Shown here in pieces: positions 9,671 to 22,084 of a DNA stretch of 64,000 bases (positions are counted from its first letter, which is position 1; every line of letters begins with the position of its first letter). A program made the translations under genes and the position numbers. The stretch is from Ilex aquifolium (Eukaryota > Streptophyta > Magnoliopsida > Aquifoliales > Aquifoliaceae): assembly GCA_951799425.1 (NCBI GenBank), contig OX637406.1, positions 26,406,390 to 26,470,389 of the forward strand. The letters are read 5' to 3'. The notes beneath the pieces were generated by a model that had not been told where the DNA came from, did no database searches, and saw only the letters and a program-made list of their open reading frames with translations.

Positions 9671-9977
9671 GACGTTCGAACGCCAAGCGACGTTCGAACT
9701 TCACCTGCTTGCAGTACTTAGTCTCTGATGAAGCTTTTGATGGAAACAAAAAGTTATGGGAGTTCAGCACGTTCGAACACCAATAGAACGTTCGAACGAG
9801 AGTACCACGTTCGCACGCCAATAGCACGTTCGAACGAGAAGAACTTACAGTACTTTGGTCTCTGACAGAACTCAAAAGTACTAGGAGCTCACCATGCTCG
9901 AACGACAGCCTCACGTTCGAACGTTCTTTTTAAAATTCTACTACATATGTTCGAACGTCATCAACGTTCAAACGTCA
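9671..9977 (+). promoter_or_regulatory. TTCGAA dyad cluster upstream of the X third ORF
   Basis: About nine perfect or near copies of ACGTTCGAACG lie within 310 bp, ending about 10 bp before a TATA box (9988). The same dyads mark the X LTR (13331-13635). This suggests an internal promoter that copies the LTR's regulatory logic; that is inference. Confidence 0.65.
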
Positions 9978-9987
9978 ATTCCCAGGC

Positions 9988-9994
9988 TATAAAA
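9988..9994 (+). promoter_or_regulatory. TATA box before the X third ORF
   Basis: TATAAAA in the context AGGCTATAAAAGCCT (itself a near dyad) lies 277 bp upstream of the ORF start. It is followed by a C-rich, T-rich leader typical of plant 5' UTRs. Confidence 0.6.
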
Positions 9995-10264
9995 GCCTAG
10001 TTCTTCTTCCCCATTTCAAAAATCCCAAAACCCTTCAAAAACCTCTAAACCCTAGGTTGACCCTTCACTACCCAAGCCTCAAAATACCATTCATTCCCAA
10101 TTTATACCCCAAATCGACCACACCAAAGCCATTCCCACATCACAAATCCTCATTCTCACAAGAAAGTCAAGTCTTTCAAGCCCTAACACTCCCAAACCCG
10201 AAAAACCATGCCTCTAAGAGTCAAGCTCCCTACTAGACGCAACCCAATAAGTTAAGAGCCTAAT

Positions 10265-11155
10265 ATGGTGGATGAAGTCATCGAGGAGAGAGAAGGAAGG
10301 CCTATTACGCGAAGATATGATCGAACTCGCTTCCCCACCGCGCTCAAAGCAGACAGGTACAAAAACTTTTACCAAAACCATGTTGTGGTATGTGAGCGGG
10401 ATGTGATTTTAAGTGATTTTGCGGAGTTGGGAATCTTTACGGATATGGAGAGGAGAGGTTGGATGTGGTACTTGCGAAATGGTAGAGAGGTCGTGGTTGA
10501 CTTGGTGCGGGAGTTTTACTCCAACGTCGAAATAGTCAATGGGGCGCTAAAAAGCTATGTGAGGGGGACTCACATCGACGTGGATGAAGACTATATTCGA
10601 GAGATGAGACAAGAGGTACCAAGGCCTACCTACCCCCCAAGGAAGAACGTGGCAATGAACATTATGGGGGCGGAGCTAACGGGGATGGCTGGTTTTTCTT
10701 GGACGGGGCGGAGATTTCTTCGACAAGGGGAGCTAACCGATAAGTACAAAATGTTAAATTTGATTGCGGTTTCGAACTTTGCCCTAATCGGACGAAAGAA
10801 CGAGATCCTCCCCGAGATGGCCCGTCTACTATACACACTTGGGAAAGGCCACAACATAGACCTCCAATCGTTGATTTTGACAGAGATGAAAAAGAGATGC
10901 GATGTGAAGAGGAATTCGCTACCCTTCGGCACCTTAGTCACAGAGATATGCAAGGACCATGGGATTAGGGTGAGGCCAGAGATGACTATCCAAAAGCCAA
11001 TGGGACCACTGAACAACGCTTCCTTTAGGAGGAGCCAAGGTCATAGTGGCGGCCCAGCGGTTAAACAGGAGATCCCCCCTACCCGAGGAGTTAACGAGGT
11101 GCAGGATGAGCTCGATGAGGATGAGGGGAGAGAGTTACAGAGAGAGCATATGTAG
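10265..11155 (+). CDS. Third ORF of element X (plant env-position protein)
   Basis: This 296-codon open frame lies between the pol position and the 3' LTR, the place of the so-called env-like gene of Athila elements. I see FYQNHVVVCERDV, a VREFYSNVEI / SYVRGTHIDV block and an LPFGTLVTEICKDHGI block; the last two have counterparts in the third ORF of A (VRGKMFEVTP; MPFGSLVTRMCQH). From memory this resembles the Pfam family called putative plant transposon protein (PF20167). I see no signal peptide or membrane segment, so envelope function is not supported. Function unknown. Fossil; open over this span. Confidence 0.7.
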   Translation: MVDEVIEEREGRPITRRYDRTRFPTALKADRYKNFYQNHVVVCERDVILSDFAELGIFTDMERRGWMWYLRNGREVVVDLVREFYSNVEIVNGALKSYVRGTHIDVDEDYIREMRQEVPRPTYPPRKNVAMNIMGAELTGMAGFSWTGRRFLRQGELTDKYKMLNLIAVSNFALIGRKNEILPEMARLLYTLGKGHNIDLQSLILTEMKKRCDVKRNSLPFGTLVTEICKDHGIRVRPEMTIQKPMGPLNNASFRRSQGHSGGPAVKQEIPPTRGVNEVQDELDEDEGRELQREHM

Positions 11156-12960
11156 ACTCAGGAAGAGGCAGGGACCAGTACGAGCACCAACACCCAACAC
11201 TCACTTCGAGAGATCATGCTTAGCATCGAAGCTAAGCAGGATGAGATTCTCCGCCTTCTGAGGGGTGGAGCTGGAGGAGAGTGAGAGAGATTTCTGTTCT
11301 TGAGTTGAGTGTTTGTTTCTTCTTTTATGGATGAGCTTCTTCTTTTGTGGTTTGTTGTGTTTAAGGTTTTTGTGTGTTTTGTTACTTCTTTGGTTGGATG
11401 AATTGAATCCTTGGTGTTTGTGTTAAATGATCATATTTTGTGAAATGAATGGTTCAATATATCACTTTTATATTTGTAAATGCATGTGTAGAATTAGCAT
11501 GATATTGTTATTTGTTAATAAATGATGGAACAAATGTGGATTTTGAGACTGTTTGTTAAAGTGACTAATCACATGATCGGTTTGACACATAACTTAGCAA
11601 TCTAGACTTAAAACCACAGATCCTTGAAAAATGGTATTTTCTCTATGCTTAAAATATCAAATGTACATTGATATTTATTTTTCTTAATGTACAAGATGAC
11701 CAGACTCGAAAATGAAATCGATATATAACCAACATTCCATGACAAACCTAACATAACCAGTGGAGATAATGAAGAATACGATGGTAAGTTTCGAGCCTTG
11801 TGATGCTTTTGAGAGGATATCAACATTTACTCAAGTAAGGTTTTTCACTATCTATCCTTGAATAATCTCATTAAACTTGCTTTGATTGAAACAACAAAAG
11901 CAATCTATTGACATATCCCACCCAAAATCTGTTCATACGACACATGCATATGCACATACTTGAGAAAGGATCTTAGGCCATCTTTGATTTAATTTTGGGC
12001 CTTAGCCATTTCTTTTACAAAATTATATCCCTAGTTAGCCATGCTTGAGCCTTCAATGAATGATTTCCTTTTTTAGAAACCCATATGATAACCGAGCCCC
12101 AGGAAAATATACTTGACATACCTTGCTATCTAATGTTCTTACACCCTCTTATCTATCAGTATGATACAAAAAAGAAAGAGAAAGAAAAAAGATGATAGTG
12201 GTTGTTGTTCAATAAAAGAAAAACTGGTGGAAACAATTGAAAAAGAAAAGAAACAGAAAGACAGATAATTGCCAAGAAAGTGAAAAATGAGAAAAATGAA
12301 AGAAAGAAATATCATTTCTTGGCATAAGGTTGAAAAGCTAGAAAGAGGTGTGCTACACTACATAATGAAAAGATAGCTTTTTGAATACTATTTGACGTCA
12401 TTTCGTTAGCCACTGACCTTTAGCCACATTACAACCTATAAAAAGGCCTAATTGATCTCAAGTCTGATGCATGTGTGTGTCATCCACCAAAAGTGGGGTA
12501 TGGTAAATAGTATTTCTTTATTTGCATCAATATTACTCCATGAAATTATGCCAAACCATGATTAATTTGTTTCCTTAAACTTCACTCCCTTACTAATTGT
12601 GTATGTGATTTTTCGATTGGCCATCTTTTGATCACATGTCCTTTGAGAGACAAGTCCCTATAATCGGAGTGAATTTTTGCTGAGAACATTCTAAGAGAGG
12701 TTTGTGAAATCAAAGCTATCCATGAAAGGTGGTAACGTGGAATGTTTGTTATATAACAATTCTTGTTGCTAGAATGATCATTCTTGCTACACAGGGAATT
12801 TCAAATAACAATGTGACAGATGCTAATTTTTGCATAGAATAAATACCTATGGAAAAGAAATGGGCAGGATATAAGTCGAAATTGAGGGTTGGGTGTCCCA
12901 AAGACCGTGATGCTAACTTACTTTAACCAGCAATCTCACATACACATCTGTTAGACTGAA
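11156..12960 (+). other. 3' non-coding region of X
   Basis: I see no credible gene. It is AT-rich, with the conserved block near 11970-12055 (TCTTAGGCCATCTTTG) shared with A and B, and a GA-rich tract near 12166-12320. Confidence 0.65.
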
Positions 12961-12989
12961 GTTTGTGGGTAGCTTCACTGAAAAGCCTC

Positions 12990-13057
12990 ACGAGACAACA
13001 CTCGTCCGCTAGGGTAAACCTAGTGGTTTAACGGCTTGTTGCATACGCTAAATGCAA
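12990..13057 (+). ncRNA. Three-hairpin row before the polypurine tract (X)
   Basis: The stems ACGAG/CTCGT, CTAGG/CCTAG and TTGCAT/ATGCAA are exactly as in B1, while the loops differ (ACAACA, GTAAA, ACGCTAA). X is otherwise well diverged from B, so invariant arms with changed loops argue for a selected structure. Confidence 0.62.
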
Positions 13058-13116
13058 CCGGATGACCTATGAAAAAGGCATTATAAATAGATTTTTATTC
13101 AATTGTTGTTGTATTA

Positions 13117-13148
13117 CTAGAGACTAGCAATATTTAGGTTGGGGGGTG
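13117..13148 (+). other. Weak hairpin and polypurine tract of X
   Basis: CTAG-AGA-CTAG is a weaker version of the stem seen in B, followed by TTTAGGTTGGGGGGTG and the LTR start at 13149. Confidence 0.65.
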
Positions 13149-13330
13149 TGATTAGTAGTTAAAATTAGCATATCACTATGCCTTTTTAAGACTAATTATA
13201 CTTTGATGGAGTTTAAATAATGACATTTCAGGTCCTAAAGTGAACAAGGGCTCAAGGGCAACAAATATCAAACTTGAATGTAACACCAGCATATTGGGGG
13301 ACAAAATTGGAAAAGCTTGGAACAAAGCAA

Positions 13331-13635
13331 GAACGTTTGAACGCCAACTCACGTTCGAACGTTCCCTTGAATTATTTGAAGACCATACTGCGAAGACATG
13401 GCGTATTGCAGATGAGAAGAAAAACATTGAAGTACTTAAGTACCTCGTTCGAACGCCCGCTCACGTTCAAACGTTCTCCTCCACTATTAAGGACCAGGCT
13501 AATGAGTGCAAAGGCAGTGGTTCAAAGCATATGGAAGTAGATCTCCAGAAGACCACATGCCACTTGAGTGGGAAGATCAGACCCCACATGGCGTTCGAAC
13601 GCCCATCAAGCAAAGATAGAAACAACGTTCGAATG
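13331..13635 (+). promoter_or_regulatory. TTCGAA dyads in the X LTR (right copy)
   Basis: Same cluster as at 142-446, about 120 bp upstream of the TATA box at 13754. Confidence 0.65.
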
Positions 13636-13753
13636 TTGTCCCCAGACAGGCTGCAAAGTGGTTGATCTTCTCTCCGGACATTGGGACTTTCACTTGGACT
13701 TTCAAGGCCTTGTACTATTCCTCCACACTACCTTGGCCCCCATCTTCTTTGCC

Positions 13754-13760
13754 TATAAAT
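13754..13760 (+). promoter_or_regulatory. TATA box of the X LTR (right copy)
   Basis: TATAAAT in the context GCCTATAAATACTCC. Confidence 0.6.
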
Positions 13761-14654
13761 ACTCCCATTGAGGGAGCTTCAAAGGAGATTTGGGTTTGCA
13801 CTAGACCAACATTTTCTTACTTTGTTAGTCTTAGACTTAGGTTTTCAATTACATGCATAAGAGGGAGATAGATTACTTTTGGTAGAGGAGGAAACCCTCC
13901 AAAAGTGACTAGCTTTCTTCTACTTTCAATACTTGTTTCATTCAATTCCATTTCTTGAGCTTTTTCCCTTAGAGGAGTGAAACTCTTCCATTTTTCTAGA
14001 GCTTCACCAAAGCCATGAAGGGTGGAACATGATTCACTCATTCTTTGTCGAAGATCGACTCCTTGTTTATTGTGCTTTACCTTGTAACTCCTCTACTTGG
14101 AGGAATGAGCATCACTCACTTTTCTAGCTTTACCAAAGCCATGAAGAGTGAGTAGTTTCTCATTCACTCTTTAGTAAGAGGTGATGAATATGTATAAATT
14201 ATCCGAAAGTTATATCTGTGCATTTTCGATTATGCTTAATGCTTTATATTTCCCTTGCTTACTAAATGATTGATTGCATCTAGCAAAGCTAAGGTACTTT
14301 GTATAACCATGAGTACTTTCTATAACATAGATAACTCTTGCATAGAAAGACTCATCGATTCAAGGCAAGTACCCCGGCTAGATCTTCATGACTACCCTTC
14401 AATCTTCACCATTATTGTGCTTCAATTAAAGAATGGAAATGGAATATTAATGTCATGGTTGGATGCCTTGTAGAAACACTTGCTTGTTTATAGACGGGTT
14501 AAGTCTCAGCACAAACAATTCTTGTAAACTTCTAGAAAGACGTCGGAATCATGCTCTTAATTCTCACAATCCACCTTTATCTTCCGATTAACTTGCTGTT
14601 GACACAGGGGTTAATTGAGTTATCAATTACAAGTATAATAAACCGGATGATTAA

Positions 14655-16247
14655 TGATTAGCACAAAACATTGTATATTTCATGTGCCAATACATTCCTT
14701 TTTCACTTGCTTTTGGGGATTAAATGAGTGGAATTATGCTATTTGAGTTATTAACGAAGATTTGTGGTGTTTGTAGATAAATGGTGCTTCTTAAAGCCTT
14801 CCCAAATGGTTTGAGGAAAATGAGGATGAAAGGATGGCTTGAAGACAGCTCAGGAGGTGAGGAAGTCAAGAAATCAGAAAACCAGAAAAACCATACCGGT
14901 ACGCCGTACCGGTACACTTAGGCTACTGGAGTTCACAGTACCGGTACGTCGTACCGGTACGCTTTGCTGAAACAACCCAGATTCTGCTGCCATTCTCTGC
15001 TGCCTCGAGGGTCCCACCAAAGACAATCTCCCACCTGCTCTAACTCTTCCAACACCATGGACACCCCTTGCACATATCTCCTTGGACTTTTGGGAGCTTT
15101 GGTGATCAATGAGGAGAGAGAAGAGAGTGATGCTGGGTGTGCAGACAAGGTCTGCACCACCCTGTCCAGCCCACCCTCTAGGAAACCCTATGGAGGGGAG
15201 ATCACATCAAGGAGCTAGGGGACTCTCCAGGGACTTTTTTTTAGAGGGAGATACACCATGATTTTGAGACACATTGTAGGATATAGGAGAATATAGTGAG
15301 AGAAGCTCTAGGAAGAAGATGAATAGTGTTAGAGAGAGAAGTTAAGATTTTTACATTTTCTTCCATGCATTGTCTTCCATTTTGATGTAGTAATCTTCTA
15401 AGCTCTATTCAAAGTCTTGAATGCCATTTATTTCAAGTTGCTTGCATGTTTAGTCTTCCATTAATGCTTCATTGTTCTTAAATTTCTTGGCTTTAAATGG
15501 ATATTGAATGTATTCTCTTCTAGTTTATGCTTTTTTTGCATTTATTTAGCTAGAATCTTTATTGTTCTAGAATGTCTTTCATCTACATTGTTGTCTTTCT
15601 TTTAATCATGAGTAGCTAAATCTTAAAGTTAGCTAATACAAGGGAGATCTCCCCTTAGGTATGTCATTTCAACTCATCCCCTTTCCTTCCCTCGGTGTAC
15701 AATGGTTCGGTTTGACTGGGTCGAGTGTGGACCGGAGTGTGAGTCCTTGATACCCCGTAGGCATTGCCATGGGTTATGCTTGGAGCCTCACTTCCATTTA
15801 GTCCCTCACTTTCCATGAATCAATCGTTCATTTACGCACCATTGGAGGAAGGTTTCGAGTTGATTTGGTATCCCCATTGGAGTGAACTCTTTGGATTAGC
15901 CAACACTTGTTTCCTCTTTCAAATTCATCACAACTCAACTCACAAACCAAACTTCAACCACAAAGATTTTACACATTCTTTTCACCGAAATGACTTTCAA
16001 AACGATTCACATCCTTCCCCGAGGAAACGACCTTGGAGTACCTCCAAGTAAAACACGACACGCAAAAGTCTTCTTGCGCTTGGCAAGCATTTTTGCCCAC
16101 TTACACAATTCATTTTCCACAATTCCCTTGCCCTTTCTTTTGACATCGTCCCAAAGGAGAGTGACACTCCCCTTCATACACACATCATACATACACATTG
16201 AGGGAGAATGTTAAGAGGTTAGGAACAACAAGGTTTTTGACCAAGCA
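14655..16247 (+). mobile_element. 5' LTR of element A
   Basis: TGATTAGC to CCAAGCA, 1593 bp, with dyads at 14894-14961 and the CTTGGAG/CTCCAAG hairpin at 16032-16048. Confidence 0.9.
14894..14961 (+). promoter_or_regulatory. Paired ACCGGT dyads in the A 5' LTR
   Basis: Two dyad pairs lie around GGCTACTGGAGTTC. The first pair with its flanks matches the Tekay-type LTR at 52425-52451 (opposite strand) at all but one position over about 30 bases. Confidence 0.7.
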
Positions 16248-16251
16248 TTTT

Positions 16252-16269
16252 TGGCGCCGTTGCCGGGGA
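16252..16269 (+). other. Primer-binding site of element A
   Basis: TGGCGCCGTTGCCGGGGA, complementary to the plant tRNA-Asp 3' end, four bases after the LTR. Confidence 0.92.
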
Positions 16270-16405
16270 AGGCAAGCGTTGAATCGAGAAGGCAATTTCT
16301 GCATAACGGTGGTAAGTCCCGTGATGCTCATCACAGGCTGAGGTACGTTGATCCTTGTATATACTTTTGTTTGTTTTCATTTTTAATTGTAGATAGTTTT
16401 GTTAC

Positions 16406-19400
16406 ATGTGGGGTCGGGACGAACAAAACCGACTAGTTAGACAACCCTTGGACCCCAATATGAACATTGACCAAGACTTACCCGAGGATGCATGTGAAAA
16501 TTTTGAGAATGTGGATGCCAACCCGAACATGCAAAGGGGTGGGGGAAGAGAAGAACCTAGAGTGCCCAATCCACGAATGCATTTTCCCCCTCCTAGAAAT
16601 GAAGGGAACAATGTCCAAATTGATCCTCCAGCGAGGTCAATGAAGGAGTTCCTTCAACCCACACGTAGCACCACACCCTCATGCATTTTCTTACCGGTCC
16701 AAGCTCACCTCTTCCAAGTTAAGCCTGGGATGTTGCAACTACTTCCTACATTCCATGGAATTGAAAAGGAAAACCCTTACTTACACATAAGGGAATTTGA
16801 GGATGTAGTTGCAACCTTCAATGCTAATTATGCTATGGAGGACATAGCTCGTTTAAAATTGTTTCCTTTCTCCCTTAGAGATAAAGCCAAATCATAGTTG
16901 TATTCCTTGAGACCTCACTCCATAACATCTTGGAATCAAATGCTCTCCGAGTTTTTAAACAAATTTTTCCCGGTTCATAGAACCACCGCTTTGAAAAAAG
17001 AAATTCAAAATTTTTCGGAGAAGCCAAATGAACAATTCTGCCAATGTTGGGAGAGGTACAAGGAGTTATTGCAATCCATCCCACATCATGGTTTTGAATC
17101 GTGGCAAGTGGTTAGTTTCTTCTATGAGGGAATTACACCGAGCCATAGGCAATTCATTGATATGATGTGCAATGGCGAGTTTTTGAACAAAGGCCCCGAT
17201 GAGGCTTTAGACTATTTTGACACATTGGCACAAAATGCACAATCATGGAACATTACGGATCCCACCGATGTGCCAAGGTCTTCTTCTCAAGGGGGTAGTC
17301 AAACTCAAGGGGGAGGGATATATGACTTGAGATACCGGGAAGACTTGCTTTCCAAAATTTCTAAATTGTCAAGGAAAGTTGAGAGTCTTGAAGTCAATAG
17401 GAGACACGAGGTGTCCAACGTCTCGAGGGCCGAGGAGTTTTGCTCAATTTGTGAGAGTGGGGAGCATTCCATATCGGAGTGCCCCAACATTCCGGCACTT
17501 AAGGAAGTGTATCACGAGCAAGTCCATGCATTTAACCAAACAAGGCAATCATTCTCCCCTCAATCAAACACGTATAATCCGGGTTAGAGCAATCACCCAA
17601 ATTTTAGTTGGAGAAATGAGAACCCCACTCCTCATGGTTCAAATGCACACATACCTCACATGCCTCCTAAGCAAGGTCAATACCAAAATCAATACCAAGG
17701 TCAAGGGCAAGTGTCTAGCTCCCAATACCCCCGATCCAATCCGCAAGGGTATTCATCGAATCCACCCCCACAAAATTTCTCCCAAGGTCCACCTCACCAA
17801 AGTTCTCCCCAACAAGGATCATCTAATCCTCCCACCTACCAACCTCCCCATAAGAGGAATTTGGAGGATGTGGTTCATGCTTTCATTCAAAGTCAAACTA
17901 CCATCAACAATCAAAATGCCGCAGCTTTTAATGATATTCGGACCCAACTCACAAAGTTGACTAATTCCATGGGGGCATCACAACAAGAGAAGGGGAAGTT
18001 CCCCGCTCAACCCCAAGAAAACCCTAGAGGTCAACATTGCATTGAGTCATCCGAACCCTCTAATGCGAGTTCTGAGCAACTCAAAACGGTCACCACCCTT
18101 TGCAGTGGCAAGCAAATTGACAAGACCATTGTGTCAAAGGTCTCACCCAAAACCACATTGCCAATAGAAAAAGAGATCATGGGTGATGTCGAAGAGGGTG
18201 AGGTGAGTAAAAAGAAAGAAAGTATCGTAGTTGAGCAAGAAAATTTGATTGATGATAGTGTGCTTATTTCCCCCATGTCTGCTCCCTTTCCTAGTCGTTT
18301 GAGGCCACCCGTCAAGGTGGCTAATTATTCTGATATAATTGAAATGTTTAAGCAGGTGAAAATCAACATTCCACTCCTCGATGTCATTAAGCAAATTCCC
18401 TCTTGTGCAAAAATCTTGAAGGATTTGTGCACAGTGAAGAGGAAACACAATGTCCGCAAGAAGGCATTCCTCACCAAGCAAGTGAGCTCAATCTTGAAGA
18501 CAAACACCCCACCAAAGTTTAAAGACCCCAGTTGTCCTACCATTGCCATCACAATAGGAAACTGCCGGGTAGAGCAAGCATTGCTTGACTTGGGGGCTAG
18601 TGTTAATCTCCTACATTACTCAGTGTACAAGCAACTCCAACTTGAAGAGTTGAAGCCAACCTCTATCACTCTTCAGTTGGCCGATCGAAGCATTCGAACA
18701 CCAAAGGAAGTGGTTGAGGATGTTTTGGTTCAAGTGGATAACTTTTATTTTCCTGTTGATTTCATTTTGCTTGAAACTCACCCTGTTGCTAACCTTTGCT
18801 CCCAAATCCCTGTTATACTTGGTAGACCTTTTCTTGATACATCTAATGCTATTATTAATTACAGGAACGGTCTCATGAAGCTTACTTTCGGGAGCATGAC
18901 TATGGACTTCAACGTGTTCAACTTGAACAAACAATCGGGTGATGATGAGGAGGTACATGAGGTTAACCGAATTGACACCTTGATTGAGGAACGCTTGGAG
19001 TTAATGAGCACTTGTAAGTTGGAAGAGGAGGGATTTGTTGATATAGAGGAGATTGATGGGCCAAATGAATTTGAAAGTGTGAATGCGGTAGAGAGATGGA
19101 CTCTTACATTTGAGAAGCTCCCAATATATGACAAGAAGAATTTTCCTTCAAAAGAGAAGAAGCTCATTTTGGAATTAAAGCCACTGCCAACCCATTTGAA
19201 GTATGCATATCTTGGAGAGGATGAGACTTTTCCTGTGGTGATTAGCTCAACCTTGGAGACCAAACAAGAAGGAGACCTTTTGGAAGTGTTGAGGAAACAT
19301 AAGGGGGCTATTGGTTGGACAATTGTTGACATAAAAGGAATAAGTCCCCTTATTTGCACACACCACATTTATCTAGAAGATGACGCCAAACCATCCCGAC

Positions 19401-22084
19401 AACCACAAAGAATGTTGAACCCCATCATGAAGGAGGTGGTGCGGGACGAAGTGTTGAAACTACTTGACGTGGGCATTATTTTTCCGATTGCCGATAGTAA
19501 GTGGGTTAGTCCCACGCAAGTAGTACCCAAGAAGTCAGGGGTCACAGTGGTTAAAAATGAAGATAACGAGCTTATTCCAACACGAGTAATCACTGGATGA
19601 AGAGTTTGCATTGACTACCGCAAGCTCAATTTATGCACAAGGAAGGACCATTTTCCATTGCCTTTTCTCGACCAAGTATTGGAACGAGTAGCGGGGCATC
19701 TATTCTATTGCTTTTTAGATGGATACTCCGGCTACAATCAAATCGAGATTGCATTGGAAGATCAAGAGAATACCATTTTCACTTGCCTCTACAGTACCTT
19801 TGCGTACCGTCGCATGCCTTTTGGGCTATGTAATGCCCCCGGAACCTTTCAATGTTGCATGATGGGGATATTCAGTGATATGGTGGAGAAGATTGTTGAA
19901 GTTTTTATGGATGACTTCTCGGTCTTTGGGGATTCCTTCAATGGATGTTTGGAAAATTTGGAAAAGGTCTTGGAGAGATGTGAAGAGAAGAACCTAGTCT
20001 TGAATTGGGAGAAGTGTCACTTCATAGTGACACAAGGAATTGTTCTTGGGCACATTGTTTCGGTAAAGGGGATAGAAGTGGACAAATCAAAGGTGGAGGC
20101 CATCACCAACCTCCCTACGCCGAAAGTTGTCAAGGACATCAGGTCGTTTCTGGGCCATGCAGGTTTTTACTGTCGATTCATAAAGAACTTTAGTGCATTG
20201 GCCCGACCTTTGACCACTTTATTGTCCAAGGATGTCCCATTTGAGTGGTCGAATAATTGTGAGACATCTTTTACAAAACTCAAAAGCATGCTTGTCACAC
20301 CTCTGATTATGCGATCACCCAAGTGGGATCTACCTTTTGAGCTTATGTGCGATGCGAGTGATTACGCAGTTGATGCAGTACTCGGTCAAAGGGAGGAGAA
20401 TAGACCATATGTAATATACTATGCTAGCAAAACTCTTAATGAAACTTAAATCAATTATACCACCACGGAAAAGGAGCTGCTAGCGGTAGTATTTGCATTA
20501 GATAAATTCCGTTCTTAGATCATTGGTTCACCGATAATAGTCTATACTGATCACTCTGTTTTGAAGTATTTTTTGTCTAAGCAGGATGCTAAACTGAGAC
20601 TTATTAGGTGGATCCTCCTACTCTAAGAGTTCAACCTTACAATCAAAGATAAGAAAGGAGTGGAGAACGTGGTGGCAGACTATTTATCTCGATTGGTGGT
20701 GCAAGAGGATAATGAGAACATTCCTATCCCAGACTTCTTTCCAGATGAACACTTGCTTTCAATTCATTATGTGTGTCCTTGGCATGCTGACATATGTAAT
20801 TATCTTGCAACAGGACAAATACCACCGCAGTGGAGCCCCGAGGATCAAAGAAGATTCATGGCGGATGTCATATATTTCTACTTTGACAACCCGTATCTGT
20901 TCAAGTACTGCCCTGACCAAGTCATGCAGAGATGCGTACCATAAAATGAACAGCGGGAAATCCTTTCATTCTGCCATTCACAAGCATGTGGTGGTCACTT
21001 CTCAGCAAAGAAAACTTCGGCGAAAATTCTTCAATCAGGTTTTTACTGGCCATCACTTAACAAAGACTATGTTTCATTTTGTAAGGAATGTGATAGATGC
21101 CAGCATTTGGGTAGTGTGACCCGAAGAAACATGATGCCCCTCTCCCCTGTACTTGTTATAGAAATATTTGATTGTTGGGGCATCGACTTCATGGGTCCCT
21201 TCCCTATGTCTTTTGGCTATCTATACATCCTACTGGCAGTGGACTATGTGTCCAAATGAGTGGAGGCGATCCCAACCAAGACTAATGACCATCGGGTCGT
21301 GGTCAAATTCTTGAAGGAAAATATTTTTTCGAGGTTTGGGATGCCTCGTGCAATGATAAGTGATGGTGGATCACATTTATGTAATAGGCCATTCGCATCT
21401 TTAATGTTCAAATATGGCGTCACTCATAAGGTATCCACCGCATACCACCCACAGACCAATGGCCATGCCGAGTTGGCCAATAGGGAGATCAAAAACATTT
21501 TAAAGAAAATGGTGAACCCAAATAGGAAAGATTGGTCCAATAGACTGACCGATGCCCTATGGGCTTACCGCACCGCCTACAAGACTATTCTAGGCATGTC
21601 TCCCTATCAGCTCGTCTATGGAAAAGCTTGCCATTTGCCAGTCGAAATGGAACACAAGGCCTATTGGGCCATTAAGACCTTGAACTTCAATTTAAGAATG
21701 GCCAGAGAGCAAAGGAAGTTAGAGCTGAATGAGTTGGAAGAGATTAGAAGAGATGTGTATGAAAGCTCCAAAATTTCAAAAGAACGGGCAAAAATCTTTC
21801 ATGACAAATCCATTATGAGGAAATCATTTGAGCCCGGACAAAAAGTGCTTTTATACAACTCTCGTCTATCCATTTTCCAAGGAAAACTTCGGTCCCGGTG
21901 GGATGGCCCTTATCTTGTAAAGGTGGCCTACCCCAACGGAGCTGTGGATGTCACAAACCCCAAGAATGGCGAGACATTAAAGGTCAATGGCCAAAGACTT
22001 AAGCCATTCTTTGAGGGTTTTGAAGGACAGGAGGTGGAGGAGGATTTAACGAATCCGGTGTATCCGGAATTTGTCGAGGAGTAG
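16406..22084 (+). pseudogene. gag-pro-pol of element A, broken
   Basis: Domain order on the plus strand: Gag with CCHC knuckle (to about 17.9 kb), aspartic protease (DLGASVNL, near 18.6 kb), reverse transcriptase (FMDDFSVFGDSF, near 19.9 kb), RNase H (DASDYAVDAVLGQ, near 20.35 kb), and integrase with a zinc region near 21 kb, DDE core ([21 protein letters not shown]) and C-terminal part ending near 22.08 kb. The order is that of Ty3/gypsy elements and the wording is Athila-type. Broken, about six breaks. The integrase part is the longest well-kept stretch at the 3' end. No chromodomain is seen. Confidence 0.88.

Larger units (their letters stand above)
9613..13148 (+). mobile_element. Element X, 3' internal part (Athila-like)
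   Basis: Parts seen: a TTCGAA dyad cluster, a TATA box, a third ORF, a long 3' non-coding region with the GA-rich tract (about 12166-12320), the three-hairpin row and a polypurine tract, followed at 13149 by the X LTR. Gag and pol are not present next to it because B1 lies on the left. Assigned to the Athila group by its third ORF and by the 3' region shared with A and B. Confidence 0.75.
13149..14654 (+). mobile_element. X-family 3' LTR, interrupted by element A
   Basis: It starts TGATTAGTAG right after a polypurine tract and runs to GGATGATTAA, where the A LTR starts. The rest of this LTR is not found to the right of A. It has a dyad cluster at 13331-13635 and TATAAAT at 13754-13760. Confidence 0.8.
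13190..17946 (+). repeat. Right copy of the 4.76-kb direct repeat
   Basis: Partner of 1-4757. Here the sequence continues naturally into the rest of gag and pol of A, so this is the ancestral right border and the left copy ends at a novel joint. Confidence 0.93.

Noticed and set aside
9591-9914. Minus-strand ORF of 107 codons
   Set aside because: It is a shadow of the TTCGAA dyad cluster; its Arg/Ser/Glu pattern comes from the repeated motif.
10265-11155. Host gene for the X third ORF
   Set aside because: It sits between element parts, 2 kb before a polypurine tract and LTR, and is related to the third ORF of A in the same position.
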